Below, one piece after another: positions 31,352-42,512 of a stretch of DNA of 64,000 bases. The stretch is from the NCBI RefSeq assembly GCF_963855985.1, contig NC_087111.1:3787001-3851000 (forward strand), in the 5' to 3' direction. Within the stretch, counting starts at the first letter, position 1. Each line of letters starts with the position of its first letter. The notes under the pieces were generated by a model. The model saw nothing but the letters and a program-made list of their open reading frames with translations, had not been told where the DNA came from and made no database searches. The translations under genes were made by a program, and so were the position numbers. Source of the DNA: Ostrinia nubilalis. Lineage: Eukaryota; Arthropoda; Insecta; Lepidoptera; Crambidae.

Positions 31352-32273
31352 TTAACCCTTAAATAACACCGTGGGGTAATTTTTTACCCCAGGCGCATAA
31401 AAATTGACATATCTTTTTTTCTAGCAAAGCTAGTGCAATGTCGTTTTGTGTATTCTCAATGCAGAGTGTGCGCTTTAAGCTCATAGACGCAAGATGTGAA
31501 AAAAGTCATCCGTTTGGCTTGTACAGGTAGGTGGGGTAGAAATTTACCCCAGGGTGTTAGTTACGCATGCTTTAATTTATCATCACCTAACATGTTATTC
31601 ATAGGTTTTTACAATATTGAAACAAAATGAGTAAATATTTATTATGACGATTAAGTAGCAACGTTGTCTCGAGAATGTAAAGAGATAAATAGACCTTGAT
31701 TTACATGATACTTTTCAAGCTTTGAAGATATCCCTTCAGAACACAGCGTTCATAAATTCGACACAGAAAAAGAGCTCAAAAGTGATAATTACGTAATATT
31801 TAAGTTTGTCTGATATGTTTTGAAAATAATAATAAATAAAAAAATTTTTTTCATAATTTTATAAAAAAATGTTTTTTTTTTATTTTGCTTATAATAAAGT
31901 CAGAAATTTTCGTTTTATTTCACGTTGAGTTTAAAATATGTTTAAAACATCTATTCAATGTCCTATTAGTGTAAGTTTTTGGTTCCCACAATAACTTGCC
32001 AAATTTTTTTAGAAGACCACTGTGAAGACTATTATTTGCAAATGAAAAATTCTTTGTTTTTTGTTATAATTGATTTAAGATGTTTCTTTACGCTAGATAG
32101 ACGTTATTTTAAAGCAATCGTATAATTTAGTAAGTCCACTAATACATTCTAAATCACAAATTTAATTGATTTTAAATATTTAACTTACAATTTTACATTT
32201 CCGTTTGGGGTAATTTTTTTACCCTAGGGTGTTCAAAGTGTAACCAAAAATAAGGATGTTACTTAAGGGTTAA
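31352..32273. mobile_element. piggyBac-like non-autonomous element
   Basis: TTAA at 31352-31355 and 32270-32273 flanks ends CCCTTAAATAACACC and, inverted, GGATGTTACTTAAGGG. TTAA duplication plus CCC tips is the piggyBac signature. Subterminal palindromes of the form GGGGTAAxxxTTACCCC occur at 31373, 31533 and 32207. The 0.9-kb interior has no transposase frame. Confidence 0.8.
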
Positions 32274-32303
32274 TTAACCCTTAAGTAACATCCTTATTTT
32301 TGG
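32244..32303. repeat. 60-bp perfect palindrome
   Basis: Centred on TTAATTAA at 32270-32277, each arm runs CCCTTAAGTAACATCC then TTATTTTTGG. It joins the right end of the piggyBac-like element to an inverted copy of the same end. Confidence 0.95.
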
Positions 32304-32552
32304 CTAATTAGCCAGTGTTACTCGAATCTCGAATCGACTTGTCCGACACCTTTCACCGTTCGGCTGTCGTCGCTTCAAATTCATATTTATTCTTATTAAT
32401 CTTTAGTTTTGACTATTCTTGAATATATATTTTTTAACAGTATATTTAAAACTAATTTTAATCTGTAACCAAAAAAGACATAGAGGCCACAAACGGGGTC
32501 TCTACCCTATGTCAATTAATAGACGTGTCACTGCCCCGCACTAATAAGGAAA
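32304..32552. other. Spacer with SINE-D-like remnant
   Basis: CACCTTTCACCGTTCGGCTG at 32348-32367 resembles the SINE-D head (minus strand). The rest is unremarkable. Confidence 0.4.
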
Positions 32553-33774
32553 CTACCCAAGTAGCAACAGATTATCTTCATAAGGCATTGAAGATATCTT
32601 GAAGACTAGTAGCCTAATTCCAGCCGTTGTCTTGGCCAAGACAATAGTCGCACTCAAGAAATCTTGAAGTTATGCCCCAAGACAATGGTAATCAAAAAAG
32701 GGCACAATCCTTTGGAAATCACTGAGACAGAGTTAAGATAACGCTTAAGGCAGACTTAAACCCTAATTAAGAGTGTAGTTTTAAGAATTTCTAAACAAGT
32801 ACTATATGATATCTTGTAGTATGACTGTAGACAAGGAAATAGAGTTGAAGATATCTTGAACACTTATTTAAGACTAATCATTATTTTTACAGCTAAGGTT
32901 TATTTAACTTCATGAAGAACTATGTAAGACACTTTTTATTAAAGAGTTACTTTAATTTAGAAAACATTATGATCTTGAACACTAAATCAACTTTAGATAA
33001 AGGTTAATGAAAATGGCGATTAAATTATTTTAATAACTAATTTATATTATGTCTAGAAAAGACCGTGAATGTCATTTTTGCATAGGAAATATAAAACGCT
33101 AAATGGTTTCTCGTGTAAAATCAATGGATAATGTTATAAAACAGAAGGGCCTTGAAAAAAACCTAATAAGATCAATAAAATATTACGAAATTGTATTGTA
33201 TAAGGAAAACTTTGAGGTTATAAAATTATATTTTATTTTATGCAAACGTTCTTAGACATTTATGCAACTAGAAAAAGTGTAATAAAGACGTACTTCAATT
33301 TAAATGTTCTATTGTTATGATATTATTGGTTAATTTCTGATTTATTTTTTGTTACACGTAGCTCATAATGGCGGTAATTCTAATTTGTCTTAATGTAGCA
33401 AAAGTATAGAAGATTTTGAATTTGTAAGTTTAGTCAAGAAAGAGTTGAGTCAAGTTGTACTTTACATAGTATTACTTTAGCAAAATTAGATTTTACTTAC
33501 ACTTAAAATTCACTTGATGAAGTATTACTTAAGTGCATATGGTATCAAGTAGATCTATAGTTTTATTTAGTTAAAACTAGATAGTTATCATTATGTCTTA
33601 GTCTTGCTAAATTATTGGTGCTGCTATACATTAGAGAACAATTCATTTACTAACTTATTTATGAATTACATGATTTCTCCCTCGACTTTGTCAGCGTGGA
33701 AGTCGAAAATGGTCCTAATAGGATTTTAATTGGTTTTTACGTTTTTAGTTTTGTTATAACATATAGGGGAAAAT

Positions 33775-34100
33775 TCGGTAAATTGTACTGGCGGGTAAAT
33801 TGCACCACCTTCATATTTCGTAAAGTATTCTTAAGTCTGTAATTGCAACAATCAGCGATAAGCATTTACACAATACAATTAAATTATGTAATTTAATATC
33901 GGTCTTTATTTAATTGTTTTTATGGAACTTTAAACCATTTGTAATTTTGTTAAATTTAATCACACAGTGTTGAGAAGCGTAAATAAGTGGGGATTACAAT
34001 TATTAGAAACATTAGTAGGTAGTTATTATATTAAGTTTTTTTTAAAGTACCTACTGTCACCTAGTTAATTAAATTGTATAATATCATGTTGTATCCAACT
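33775..34100. repeat. End fragment of the AATTTGxACC repeat family
   Basis: AGGGGAAAATTCGGTAAATTG and the following 300 bases match, in inverse order, the right half of 39247-40168 (TTTCGTAAAGTATT, GAGAAGCGTAAATAAG). It sits inside the 32553-34719 element. Confidence 0.65.
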
Positions 34101-34184
34101 TTACCATACAATTTTGTAAATATTTTAGACAATATTTTAGTAAATCATATTTTGAGTTTACTTATAATAGCATAATTATGATCG

Positions 34185-34305
34185 CGGGCGACCGCACGCA
34201 TTTTGTTTCAAAAATTAATACAATAAGCTAGCGCAGGTGCCCGAATTATTAATAGGCGTGATCCTGTTTTATCGAAATCGTCCCGTTAAGTGTATTTTTT
34301 CTCAA
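34185..34305 (+). repeat. Possible CGACTTCGTACGC repeat fragment
   Basis: GCGGGCGACCGCACGC and GATCCTGTTTTATCG resemble 14456-14500. The rest is too diverged. Confidence 0.35.
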
Positions 34306-34857
34306 AATGTACTAATTCTAGTAAAAAAGTAATTAACTTAATCTTCATAAAACTATTTTAGGACAATGGTCTTTAAAAAGTCCTAAGTAAATCTACGAAT
34401 ACTTTACTTACTTTGCAACACTTAAATAATACTTCATCTATACAATTTAGTATTAAGTGAGCATACAAAAAATCTTAATTTAGTTAAATAAGATTTTTTT
34501 TAACTTAAGCTAAGAATAACTTAAGACCGAATTATCTAAAGAATACTTAAGTTGGTTTTGGTTATTCTTAATTTGCTTAAGTAGCGCTCGATGAAGAATA
34601 TAAAGTCTTAAAGAAAAAAATCGCTATTCTAAGTTTATTTGGTTTTAGCTTAAGTGTAAATTTAGATAGAGTTAAGACAAGTATGAATTTGCCATTAATA
34701 CCAATTGCTACTTGGGTAGCGTGACGAAAAAGAGTATAATTTGCTTGGAAAATTACCGTACGTTACTTGGTTGTATACCAGCTTCTTAGAACTATAAATA
34801 CACAAACACTAACTAAACAAAAAAACTCTTTGTTTAAATGACGACCATTTCTAGACA

Positions 34858-34966
34858 ATAGCCGAGGATTTCTACAAAGACCTTCACCAGATCGTCGGTC
34901 CACCTAGTGGAAAGACTGCTCACTCTTCTTTCAGCCCGTGGTCGCCACTCGAGAACTTTTCTGCCT
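34858..34966 (-). mobile_element. RTE-clade LINE 3' region, internally deleted
   Basis: On the minus strand AGTTCTCGAGTGGCGACCAC and AGGTGGACCGACGATCTGG are kept. The final GEAFVQQ block is shortened to a GAAATCCTCGG remnant. Confidence 0.7.
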
Positions 34967-35386
34967 ACATGCTAATGTAGGTGTAAAAATATTTTGTTTA
35001 ATACGAGTATGTTGTAGATTTTACCTACTCTACTAAGGAATTTTCAAAATGTTAAAAGAAAATATAAAATTCTTCGCTGTTTACTTAACGCTAGGTAAAG
35101 TTGCCAAGAAAATATTTTCTGAATCTCAGACTACTAGAAAATTACGACGTGATTCTGTATCGACGCTAACAAAATATTTCAGTTGGGAAAAAACGTGGCA
35201 AAATCCTTTGATTGAAATCACGGCTTGCAGACGCTTTTTAGAGCTGATTTTTATCAATAACTCGTTGATACCCTTGATTTTGTATACAATCTTCTTCTTT
35301 GGTGACTGGTAGCTCGAAAATGATAATAATTTACCTTCACCGACTTTTAGAATGTTACGAGTATTTTTAGCCATAAAGGGTAAGTT
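34967..35386. other. No gene seen
   Basis: The overlapping frames 35049-35312 (+) and 35126-35374 (-) have no recognised domain and are antisense to each other. Confidence 0.4.
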
Positions 35387-35655
35387 TTTGGCCTGTATCT
35401 CACCTGATGGAAAGTGATGATCAGGCCGAATGGTGGAAGTGAGCTTTACCCAGAATCCTGAACCACAGAAGAACTGGCTATCTTACTCCAACAACTGAAG
35501 CTCAACAATGCTGTAAACATTATTGTTATGGCGGCAGACTTATTTAAAATGGTGGTAGATAGCCAGGCGGACTTAGAACATATTAAAACTGAGCAGGAAA
35601 TTTTGCGCCCGCTGGGAATCGAACTTGGGATTTCGTGGTCTGAGAGGTGGTCAAG
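35387..35655 (-). mobile_element. SINE-A, head truncated
   Basis: Minus-strand body and tail are recognisable (GCCTGTATCTCACCTGATGG and GGTGGTAGATAGCCAGGCGG on the plus strand). The box B region GGGAATCGAAC is present. Box A is lost near 35645. Confidence 0.75.
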
Positions 35656-36362
35656 TAATGATATCATTTCTGAATAATCTGGAATAATGATCTAGTACTA
35701 TTATTTGTTCAGAAGTGTTCTGATTCTATAGCAATTATTTTAAAAGTTCTTCCATTTATCTCTACCAAGCTTACCTAGAATACAATTAATCGCTCACAGA
35801 ATACAAGAAGTGTTATTAGGTATTAGTTAGAACGGGAAATAATGGATGTTTCCAGTTTCAAGAACATGATGGATGGATGAATGTTCAGAGGTAGCTAGAT
35901 ATGCAATTATCAGCTCTTTTACTTTATTTCTGTAAAGCAAAATTTATTTATCATCATGTAGATTTTTACATTTGAGATTTAATTACAAACTGAATTATAA
36001 CACAATTCTTAACTGAATCTAATAACTGTAATATTATACTTCAATTATTTTTCACTGTTTTATACCAATATTAATCACTGAATCAATCACCACGTATCAG
36101 AAACATACTTATTTCTCATAAACATCCACGATTTCACTCAGGTAAAATCTAAAAAAATATCAGAGTTCATCAGCTTGACAATAAGTGCTAACAAACTGTC
36201 AAATAATTCCAAAAAACAAAGTTCTGTTTGACGTGACGGCGACGGCATCGCGCATCTCTTTTTATCACACAGTGTTGCTGCTAGTGACATCTCGCTCGCT
36301 CAGTAATACTTTGTTGCTCTATTCTGCTAGGTATAATAACATAAGTAGTAACTATATGATTC
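35656..36362. other. No gene seen
   Basis: Nothing recognised. Confidence 0.45.
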
Positions 36363-36363
36363 A

Positions 36364-36570
36364 CTAGCGGCCGCCCGCGACTTCGTACGCGTGGATTCCG
36401 TTTTACCCCCTTAGGGGTGGTTTCGTAAAATCCTTTCTTAGCGGATGCCTACGTTATAACATCTACCTGCATGCCAAATTTCAGCCCGATCCGTCCAGTG
36501 CAGCAGTGGTTTGGGCTGTGCGTTGATAGATCACTATGTCAGTCAGTCACCTTTGAGTTATCTAACGCCT
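36364..36570 (+). repeat. CTAGCGGCCGC-CGACTTCGTACGC repeat
   Basis: ACTAGCGGCCGCCCGCGACT to GTCAGTCAGTCACC. A near-identical reverse copy lies at 51960-52150 (shared GCCAAATTTCAGCCCGATCC). Confidence 0.8.
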
Positions 36571-36610
36571 AAAACCTTTATGATTGGTAACAACACAAGA
36601 ACTACGCTCG

Positions 36611-36765
36611 TCACGGATCTGGGGGGGCTACTCCGAAAATCGTGATCTGATGTTTCAAATGCTGCCATCCCTCTCACGCATAGCGAGATGCCAGCATGAG
36701 TGACGGTGACAGATAGACCCGAAACTACGTAAACAGCGTTTCGGAGTAGCCCCCCTGATACGTGA
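36611..36765. mobile_element. Fold-back MITE, 155 bp
   Basis: TCACGGATCTGGGGGGGCTA and TAGCCCCCCTGATACGTGA are inverted ends. GCTACTCCGAAA and TTTCGGAGTAGC extend them perfectly. Short, GC-rich, no gene. Confidence 0.85.
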
Positions 36766-37017
36766 TGAAGAAACTCGTATCATTCGGCACCTTCTCAAGA
36801 TGTTAGTTAACTCGATTTGCTCTTTCCGAGAAGTGTAGCCTTATAATAAAGTATTCGAGGCAAAAAAGCTAAGTTAGTTTATATTTCTTTGGTAACGCGT
36901 GTTTTATTTGGTTGGAAACTCTTTGGAGAAATATACCTAACCTTAGAAGAAAAACAATTTAAATAAACAGTTTTAAAATTGGAAACGGGCGATGCTATCT
37001 TCAAGGCTTCAAGCAAA

Positions 37018-37125
37018 CGATTGTTGACCGATAGTTGGGTCGGGCTGTTAATCAGTATGGAGACGTATGAAAGTGCGCCGATTTGGTATCCCAAATTACA
37101 CCGATTTGGGATACCAAATCGTTAT
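37018..37125. repeat. Fragment of the GGCCGATAGTTGGG MITE plus an 18-bp hairpin
   Basis: GACCGATAGTTGGGTCGG at 37025 matches the end of the MITE at 54931-55097. It is followed by CGATTTGGTATCCCAAAT (37079-37096) and its perfect inverse (37104-37121), separated by seven bases. Confidence 0.7.
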
Positions 37126-38030
37126 TTCGTCTGAAAAAGAATAGTAAAGTTATTATTATTTATCTGTGCAAAATTATTCCCAAGATCCTAGTAGAAAATT
37201 GTAAACAGAAAAAAGAGAAAAGAAACAAAAGTTGTTTCATTTACAAAATTGCTTACTTCTATTGGTCTTGATGTAGGTCTTTGTCATTACATAATTTAAG
37301 AAACAGTTTAAGACTGAATTAAAGTTTGAAAACTACATCAAAAACTTACCCAAAGAAATTATACAAAATGGAAACCTACTTACTGTATTATTGTGAAACT
37401 TCGTCTAACTTTATGATTTAGTTCACAAAATTAGTCTTTTTTTGTTAAGAACTCTATTTTCACTTGTAATTCATACGAAAGTGCATCAAGATTGGCATCT
37501 TATTTAGTTGGATTAAGAGTTATTTTACAACAAAATTCTATAGGCTGATGTGCTGACCATTGTACATGCAAAGTTGGTATAATTATGTAGATTGGTCAGT
37601 ATTATGATGATTAAACATGATTCTGGACAATCATTATTTCTGTTTTCATTTTACTCTCTAATTTTAAGTATACCTAAGTATTTCATCATTCGGTACTGTT
37701 TACATTTTTTGTGACTTGTTTTCACTTATTTGAAAGTTATTCCAGTAAAATTGTTTTAACATTCCTTGTTTTGTCTCAAACATTTTAAACGGATTTTTTT
37801 TTATGCAGAACAAGGCAGGTATTTCGACTATAATCGCACCTGATTTTAGGTGAGATGCAGTCTAGGATGGTACTTAAGTATCTCCTATTCACTCTCGCCT
37901 TAAAAAGGCCCGGATTATAGTGTTCGAGAAAGACAGCAGCAGGCAGTGAATTTCAATCCCTAGGTGTTCGCATTATGAACATTATGAAAGAGTTATCGAA
38001 ACGCTTAGTGTAAGCTGGTGGAAAGTCGAC
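37126..38030. other. No gene seen
   Basis: AT-rich. CTAGGATGGTACTTAAGT at 37861 partly repeats, in inverted sense, sequence near 10150-10190, suggesting an old unclassified repeat. Confidence 0.4.
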
Positions 38031-38036
38031 AATGCT

Positions 38037-38383
38037 CAGCGTTGCCAGACGTCCCGATTTTGGCGGGACGTCCCGATTTTTAAATCAAATTTAAATGTCC
38101 CGCGCGGGACAGACTCGGTCCCGCTTTTCAGAGAAAACTCGACCGTACTTGACACGTGGTTTAAAATATTATTTTTTTGTTAAAATACATTTTCTATGGC
38201 TACTTTTGCTATCCATTGTCACGTAAACGTAATTTTAAGTCAAATAAAAAGATAAATATTTGAAAACCTTTGATTATATTACGTTTTTTTACTATGTCCC
38301 GCTTCTGACGGAAGAATCCCGCTATTTTCACTCAAAAAGTACCAAAGTCCCGACTTGGCAAAAAAAAAAAACTGGCATCGCTG
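38037..38383. mobile_element. 347-bp inverted-end element with 6-bp duplication
   Basis: CAGCGTTGCCAG and CTGGCATCGCTG are inverted tips. AATGCT flanks both sides (38031-38036, 38384-38389). The interior repeats CCCGATTTT, GTCCCGC and GTCCCGAC. CAG tips suggest a hAT relative, but a 6-bp duplication is atypical. Confidence 0.7.
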
Positions 38384-38462
38384 AATGCTGTAGGGATGGT
38401 AGGTACCTGCGTCTGGTTCCCCGGTGATGGAAGGGAGCTAGCGGAATTAGGTCGTGCATCTA

Positions 38463-38612
38463 ACGCCCATATTCAAAAACATTAATTACTATGAGATCTC
38501 ACGTGCGCGTGGACGCATAGGGTGACACACGAACCAATCACAAAGCTCTATTTAACGCTGTGCGTTGGATTTACTGCATCACTTAAGCAAGCATCGTTTG
38601 TGAATACGGGCT
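38463..38612 (+). mobile_element. GTGAATACGGGC fold-back MITE, complete
   Basis: ACGCCCATATTCAAAAACA and TTTGTGAATACGGGC are inverted. The interior has GAGATCTCACGTGCGCGTGG and CACGAACCAATCAC. Confidence 0.8.
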
Positions 38613-38889
38613 ATAAAATGGCTCTATGAAAATGGCTAAGTAACTAATAAAAATATTCACTTTCAGAGCATTGCGTTAGTTTTGAAAACTTATATGAATT
38701 TGATGCATAGCATAGTGCAGTAAAAGTAATAGTAGAGAACTCATATCAAGCGCGGGGTAACTTGAGATATTATAACTTTACTCATTAGCTCCGGGTTTTA
38801 GTGCATGAAGAAACATGTAACTGAAATGAGCTGATGAATATTAACCTACTTATGTGGTAGACACAAATCGGAAGAGTGAATTAGATCTA

Positions 38890-39143
38890 TACTATACTAA
38901 TATACTATACTTAATTAATATTATAAATGCGAAACTCTGTCTGTCTGTATGTCTGTCTGTCTTGCTTTCACGCCTAAACCATTGAAGCGATTTTGATGAA
39001 ATTTAGTATAGAGATAGTTTGAGTCCCGGGAAAGGACATAGGATAGTTTTTATTCCGGTTTTTGAAACAGGGACGCCCGCGATAAAGTTTTTCTGTGACA
39101 GACAAAATTCCACGCGGGTGACGCCGCGGGCGGAAAGCTAGTA
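38890..39143 (-). repeat. CCCGCGG dispersed repeat
   Basis: The minus strand starts CTAGCTTTCCGCCCGCGG and ends ATTTATAATATTAA. The GTCTGTCTGTATGTC microsatellite is the usual GACAGACAGACAG segment of this family. Confidence 0.8.
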
Positions 39144-39246
39144 ATTAATAAATTAAATAACTAGCCTGCTCACGTTGGGTTTTGAAAATTAGCCACTCGG
39201 TCGCTTCATGTTACTATAATTACATGGCCATTCATGTTAACTAATA

Positions 39247-40168
39247 AGGGAGAGTCCGGTAATTTGGACCAGTTTTTTTCAATCTCATTTTACACATAGT
39301 TTTCTTTTGTTTTTGCTAATGTTCATGGTATATAATTAAAGAGAAATTATTCAACTTAATATTTCATAGGTATTAATCAACACAATTGTTGTATATTTAG
39401 CACAAATCAACAAAATACGAGTTCAGAGCTTCGGTCCAATTTAGCCAACCGGTTCGATAATTTGTACCACAGGGATTTCAATAAATTTCAAGCCTATAAA
39501 AAAACTATGGCAAAATATTATACGATACATTCTTAACAAATTAGGTAACGAAAAGGAACAGGAGTTAATAACATAGACAATCGATATTGTTTTACACGTT
39601 ATCACGATTTTGAGTAAAAGTTTTGTAATTCCAATTATCGTAACGCACACTTGTACCTAATCTACTTTGCCAGTCTTTTGCTTTCATTTATTGTTAGTCA
39701 AACATAACTACGCTATTATAACTTCAAAATATGATTTACTAAAAAAAATTTCAAAATCCTTTGGTAAAGTTTCATACAACTTGATGTGGTACAATTTGGC
39801 CGACTAGGTGATAGTGCTTTTAAAAAATCGGTAAAAAATATGGTTTATAAATACCGAAAAATGTTTTAAATAATTGTAATCCACACCAATTTACGCTTCT
39901 AAATAATATATTAGAAACACCCTGTGATTAAATTTAGCAAAATTACAAACTAAATATGCATTGTCAAAAGTTACTTGAAAACAATGAAAAAATACTTTTC
40001 AAAATAAAACACACGTGTTCGTTGTCACGGAAAAAACCACATGGCCGATATTAATTGAATTTAGTTGTGTATCGCTGAGTGTTGCAATTACAGACATTCA
40101 ATAAATACTTTACGAAATATGAGGGTGGTACAATTTACCCGGCGGTACAATATACCGAACTCTCCCCT
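39247..40168. mobile_element. ~920-bp inverted-end element
   Basis: AGGGAGAGTCCGGTAATTTG and the inverse of CCGAACTCTCCCCT pair at the ends. Short GGTACAATTTxGCC motifs recur at 39430, 39786 and 40127. No transposase. A related fragment is at 33775-34100. Confidence 0.7.
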
Positions 40169-40320
40169 ATAGTTTTGGTTTTAATGTTAAACGTTAAACT
40201 CTCCCAAAAGCAAAGTCTACAGCTAATTATAGTATGTTATTTAATTTTAACAAGAATATTTCAATTTATGCAATACTCACAATGTTTTAAAAAGAAGTTT
40301 GACAATTTGCTTGAACGGAA

Positions 40321-40582
40321 CTACTGATCCGATTTGAAAAAATATTTTTGTGTTGGATAACCCATTTACCGAGAAAGGCTTCAGGCTATACAGTGTATCT
40401 GGTCACCGTTGTCCGACCCGTTAGGGCGAAGTAGAATATGATCAATCAATAAAATTTTACCAGGTGATCAGACTCACTGTATGTATGTATGACATCACCG
40501 CGGAGCAATCATGAAGTGTTGCAAAAATGGGAAACATCAAAAATATTTTCACGTGTACGAAGTCGCGGGCACAGCTAGTCTA
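40321..40582 (-). repeat. CCCGCGACTTCGTACACG repeat
   Basis: The minus strand starts ACTAGCTGTGCCCGCGACTT. The other end has CTACTGATCCGATTTG, the usual target-mismatch block of this family. Confidence 0.65.
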
Positions 40583-42269
40583 CTATAAGTATTTCGTATT
40601 TTTGTCAATCTTCTGTCATTCGTCCCCAACGACACCAATGTTTCAAACAGAAAACAAAAGTGCTCTACGAACTATTATCGTGAATGCATGCGACACCTCT
40701 TGGGGGCAATAATCTTGATACTTGCTTTATCTGGAGCAGCCATTTTGATGGTTGGCTGAGAAAATTGTTATGGAGGAATACTTCTATGACCAATAATAAT
40801 TTTGGGCGATGGGTTTATTGAGGTTACGAATTATGGCTAGAAATAATATTAATATCAAGTCTTTCTTTATATACAGGTTGTTTAAAAATATTAAGCTTAT
40901 CGTAGCACACCAGGTATTGTACATTTCGATGTTTGTGAAATTCTTGACGTTAATAATGTCTGAAGTGTAGCTTGTTTTGTATTATTGCCGGCTTTATATT
41001 TTCTGATTTTTATTTCTTCACTCTTTTAGGCTTTAAAATACGATACGATATTACGATTTATTTTCTTTTTTCGATGGAAGTTCTTTCTTCTGCCTAATGG
41101 TATCTAATTAGGGTGCTCTGTAAGTTTTTGTTGCATATAATACACATCTGAATATAATTAACAGTGGCGTGCCTCTCGTCATTAGAGAGACAACAGTTAT
41201 AGCAACTGTTTCGTACGTCATAATTACGCATGCTCTAATTGAGATAAATCACTCGTAAATAATTACGCGTCTGATTACTTTTCTTAATCATTCCAGACTA
41301 AAAGTGGCTCCATTTCATAGCGCAAAGTGACATTTTGGACCGAGGCATTTTAGAAAAGTTGGCAGTATACCTTTAGGCTGGGTTGCACTATCTTACTTTA
41401 ACTTTAACAAACGTCAAAAGTCTGTGAAATTCCATACAAAAACACCGGTTATCGTTAGAGTTACCGTTGTAATAAGGTGGAGCAACTCAGCCTTGGACTT
41501 TTATACAAGGTCCAAATAACAAACACAAAAGTTAGAGTAGACTAGACAAATTAATGTGTTTTAAACATTCCTAGGTCCAACATTTTTGTAACTACATATA
41601 ATGTCTTCATTTATTAAGGTAAAGTAACTATATTTGGCTTGTATTGTAGGTAAAATGTTTCTTTAATTACCTTTACAGGTAACAGGGTTTAAGAATTAGG
41701 GGCAGAGTGGCGCGCCTCGCAGATGTGACCGCTCGTAAGGTTACTGTAAAAAAGTAACGTAACATGTGGATTTTTTTATCTAGGTACTCACGTTAAGTTT
41801 CTGTTTTGTTCTGTTTCATGAAATGTAGTACTTACCTGAAAAAAAAACAAGAAAAATTAATAGTGGCCTTTCCATTAAAAACATTTAAAATCTAGCCTCA
41901 AAAGCTAATGATAGTGGTTGAATAGCTATCCACTACTTCATGTTGTACAAATAATGCTTCACAAAAAAGAGGTTACTACCATAATGGATGCAACAATTTC
42001 AAACCACGTTAAGAAAGATTTGCCTCTGAGATCACACGCTGCATTCTCAAGACAATTCCTCAAATTCTAAGAACTGTAGCTGTGCTTGCATGAGAAGAGC
42101 TTTAAGCTTTCCACAAAGCTACATAACAATGCTTTGTACGTTTAGTGGTTGTTTCTTTGACATACTGCACTTGACATAGGTAGTGCACTTTGACATCCAG
42201 TACTTAGTATTATTTATCTTAACTGTAGTAGTATGTAGCTTTAGTGTAGCTGAGTTTCTTACAAGGAGC
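40583..42269. other. No gene seen apart from one MITE
   Basis: Apart from the MITE at 41373-41495 nothing is recognisable. The frame at 40527-40712 overlaps the preceding repeat and looks random. Confidence 0.45.
41373..41495. mobile_element. GGCTGAGTTGC fold-back MITE
   Basis: TAGGCTGGGTTGCACTATC and GTGGAGCAACTCAGCCTT are inverted. It has the same inner plan as 25153-25275 and 45457-45580. Confidence 0.8.
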
Positions 42270-42512
42270 AGTTACAAAATTTCAATTATTTGTCTTTCAG
42301 ACAGATTAAATAATAACAGTGCTACATCGAGTTGAAATGGCGCGTTACGTCACGCTTTAGTAGAATTTATACTCAAAAGTGACGTCACGCGACAATACTT
42401 GAATTATTCGGTTATGATTTTTCATAATTCAAAAATAATGTGTCCAAAATTTTTTTATTATCTGTCTGACGGACTAAATTGAATTTCGATTTCAATAACC
42501 AGTCATCATCCC
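42270..42512. mobile_element. TCCGTCAGACAGAT fold-back MITE, second copy
   Basis: ACAAAATTTCAATTATTTG on the left and TCTGTCTGACGGACTAAA on the right. The central GAGTTGAAATGGCGCG and TGACGTCACGCGA match 13312-13592. Confidence 0.8.

Larger units (their letters stand above)
32553..34719. mobile_element. 2.17-kb element with 15-bp inverted ends
   Basis: CTACCCAAGTAGCAA at 32553 and TTGCTACTTGGGTAG ending at 34719 are perfect inverted repeats. The left part repeats GAAGATATCTTGAA (32589, 32848) and the right part is full of ACTTAAG and CTTAAGT motifs. No long frame. A target duplication is not evident, so the superfamily stays open. Confidence 0.65.
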
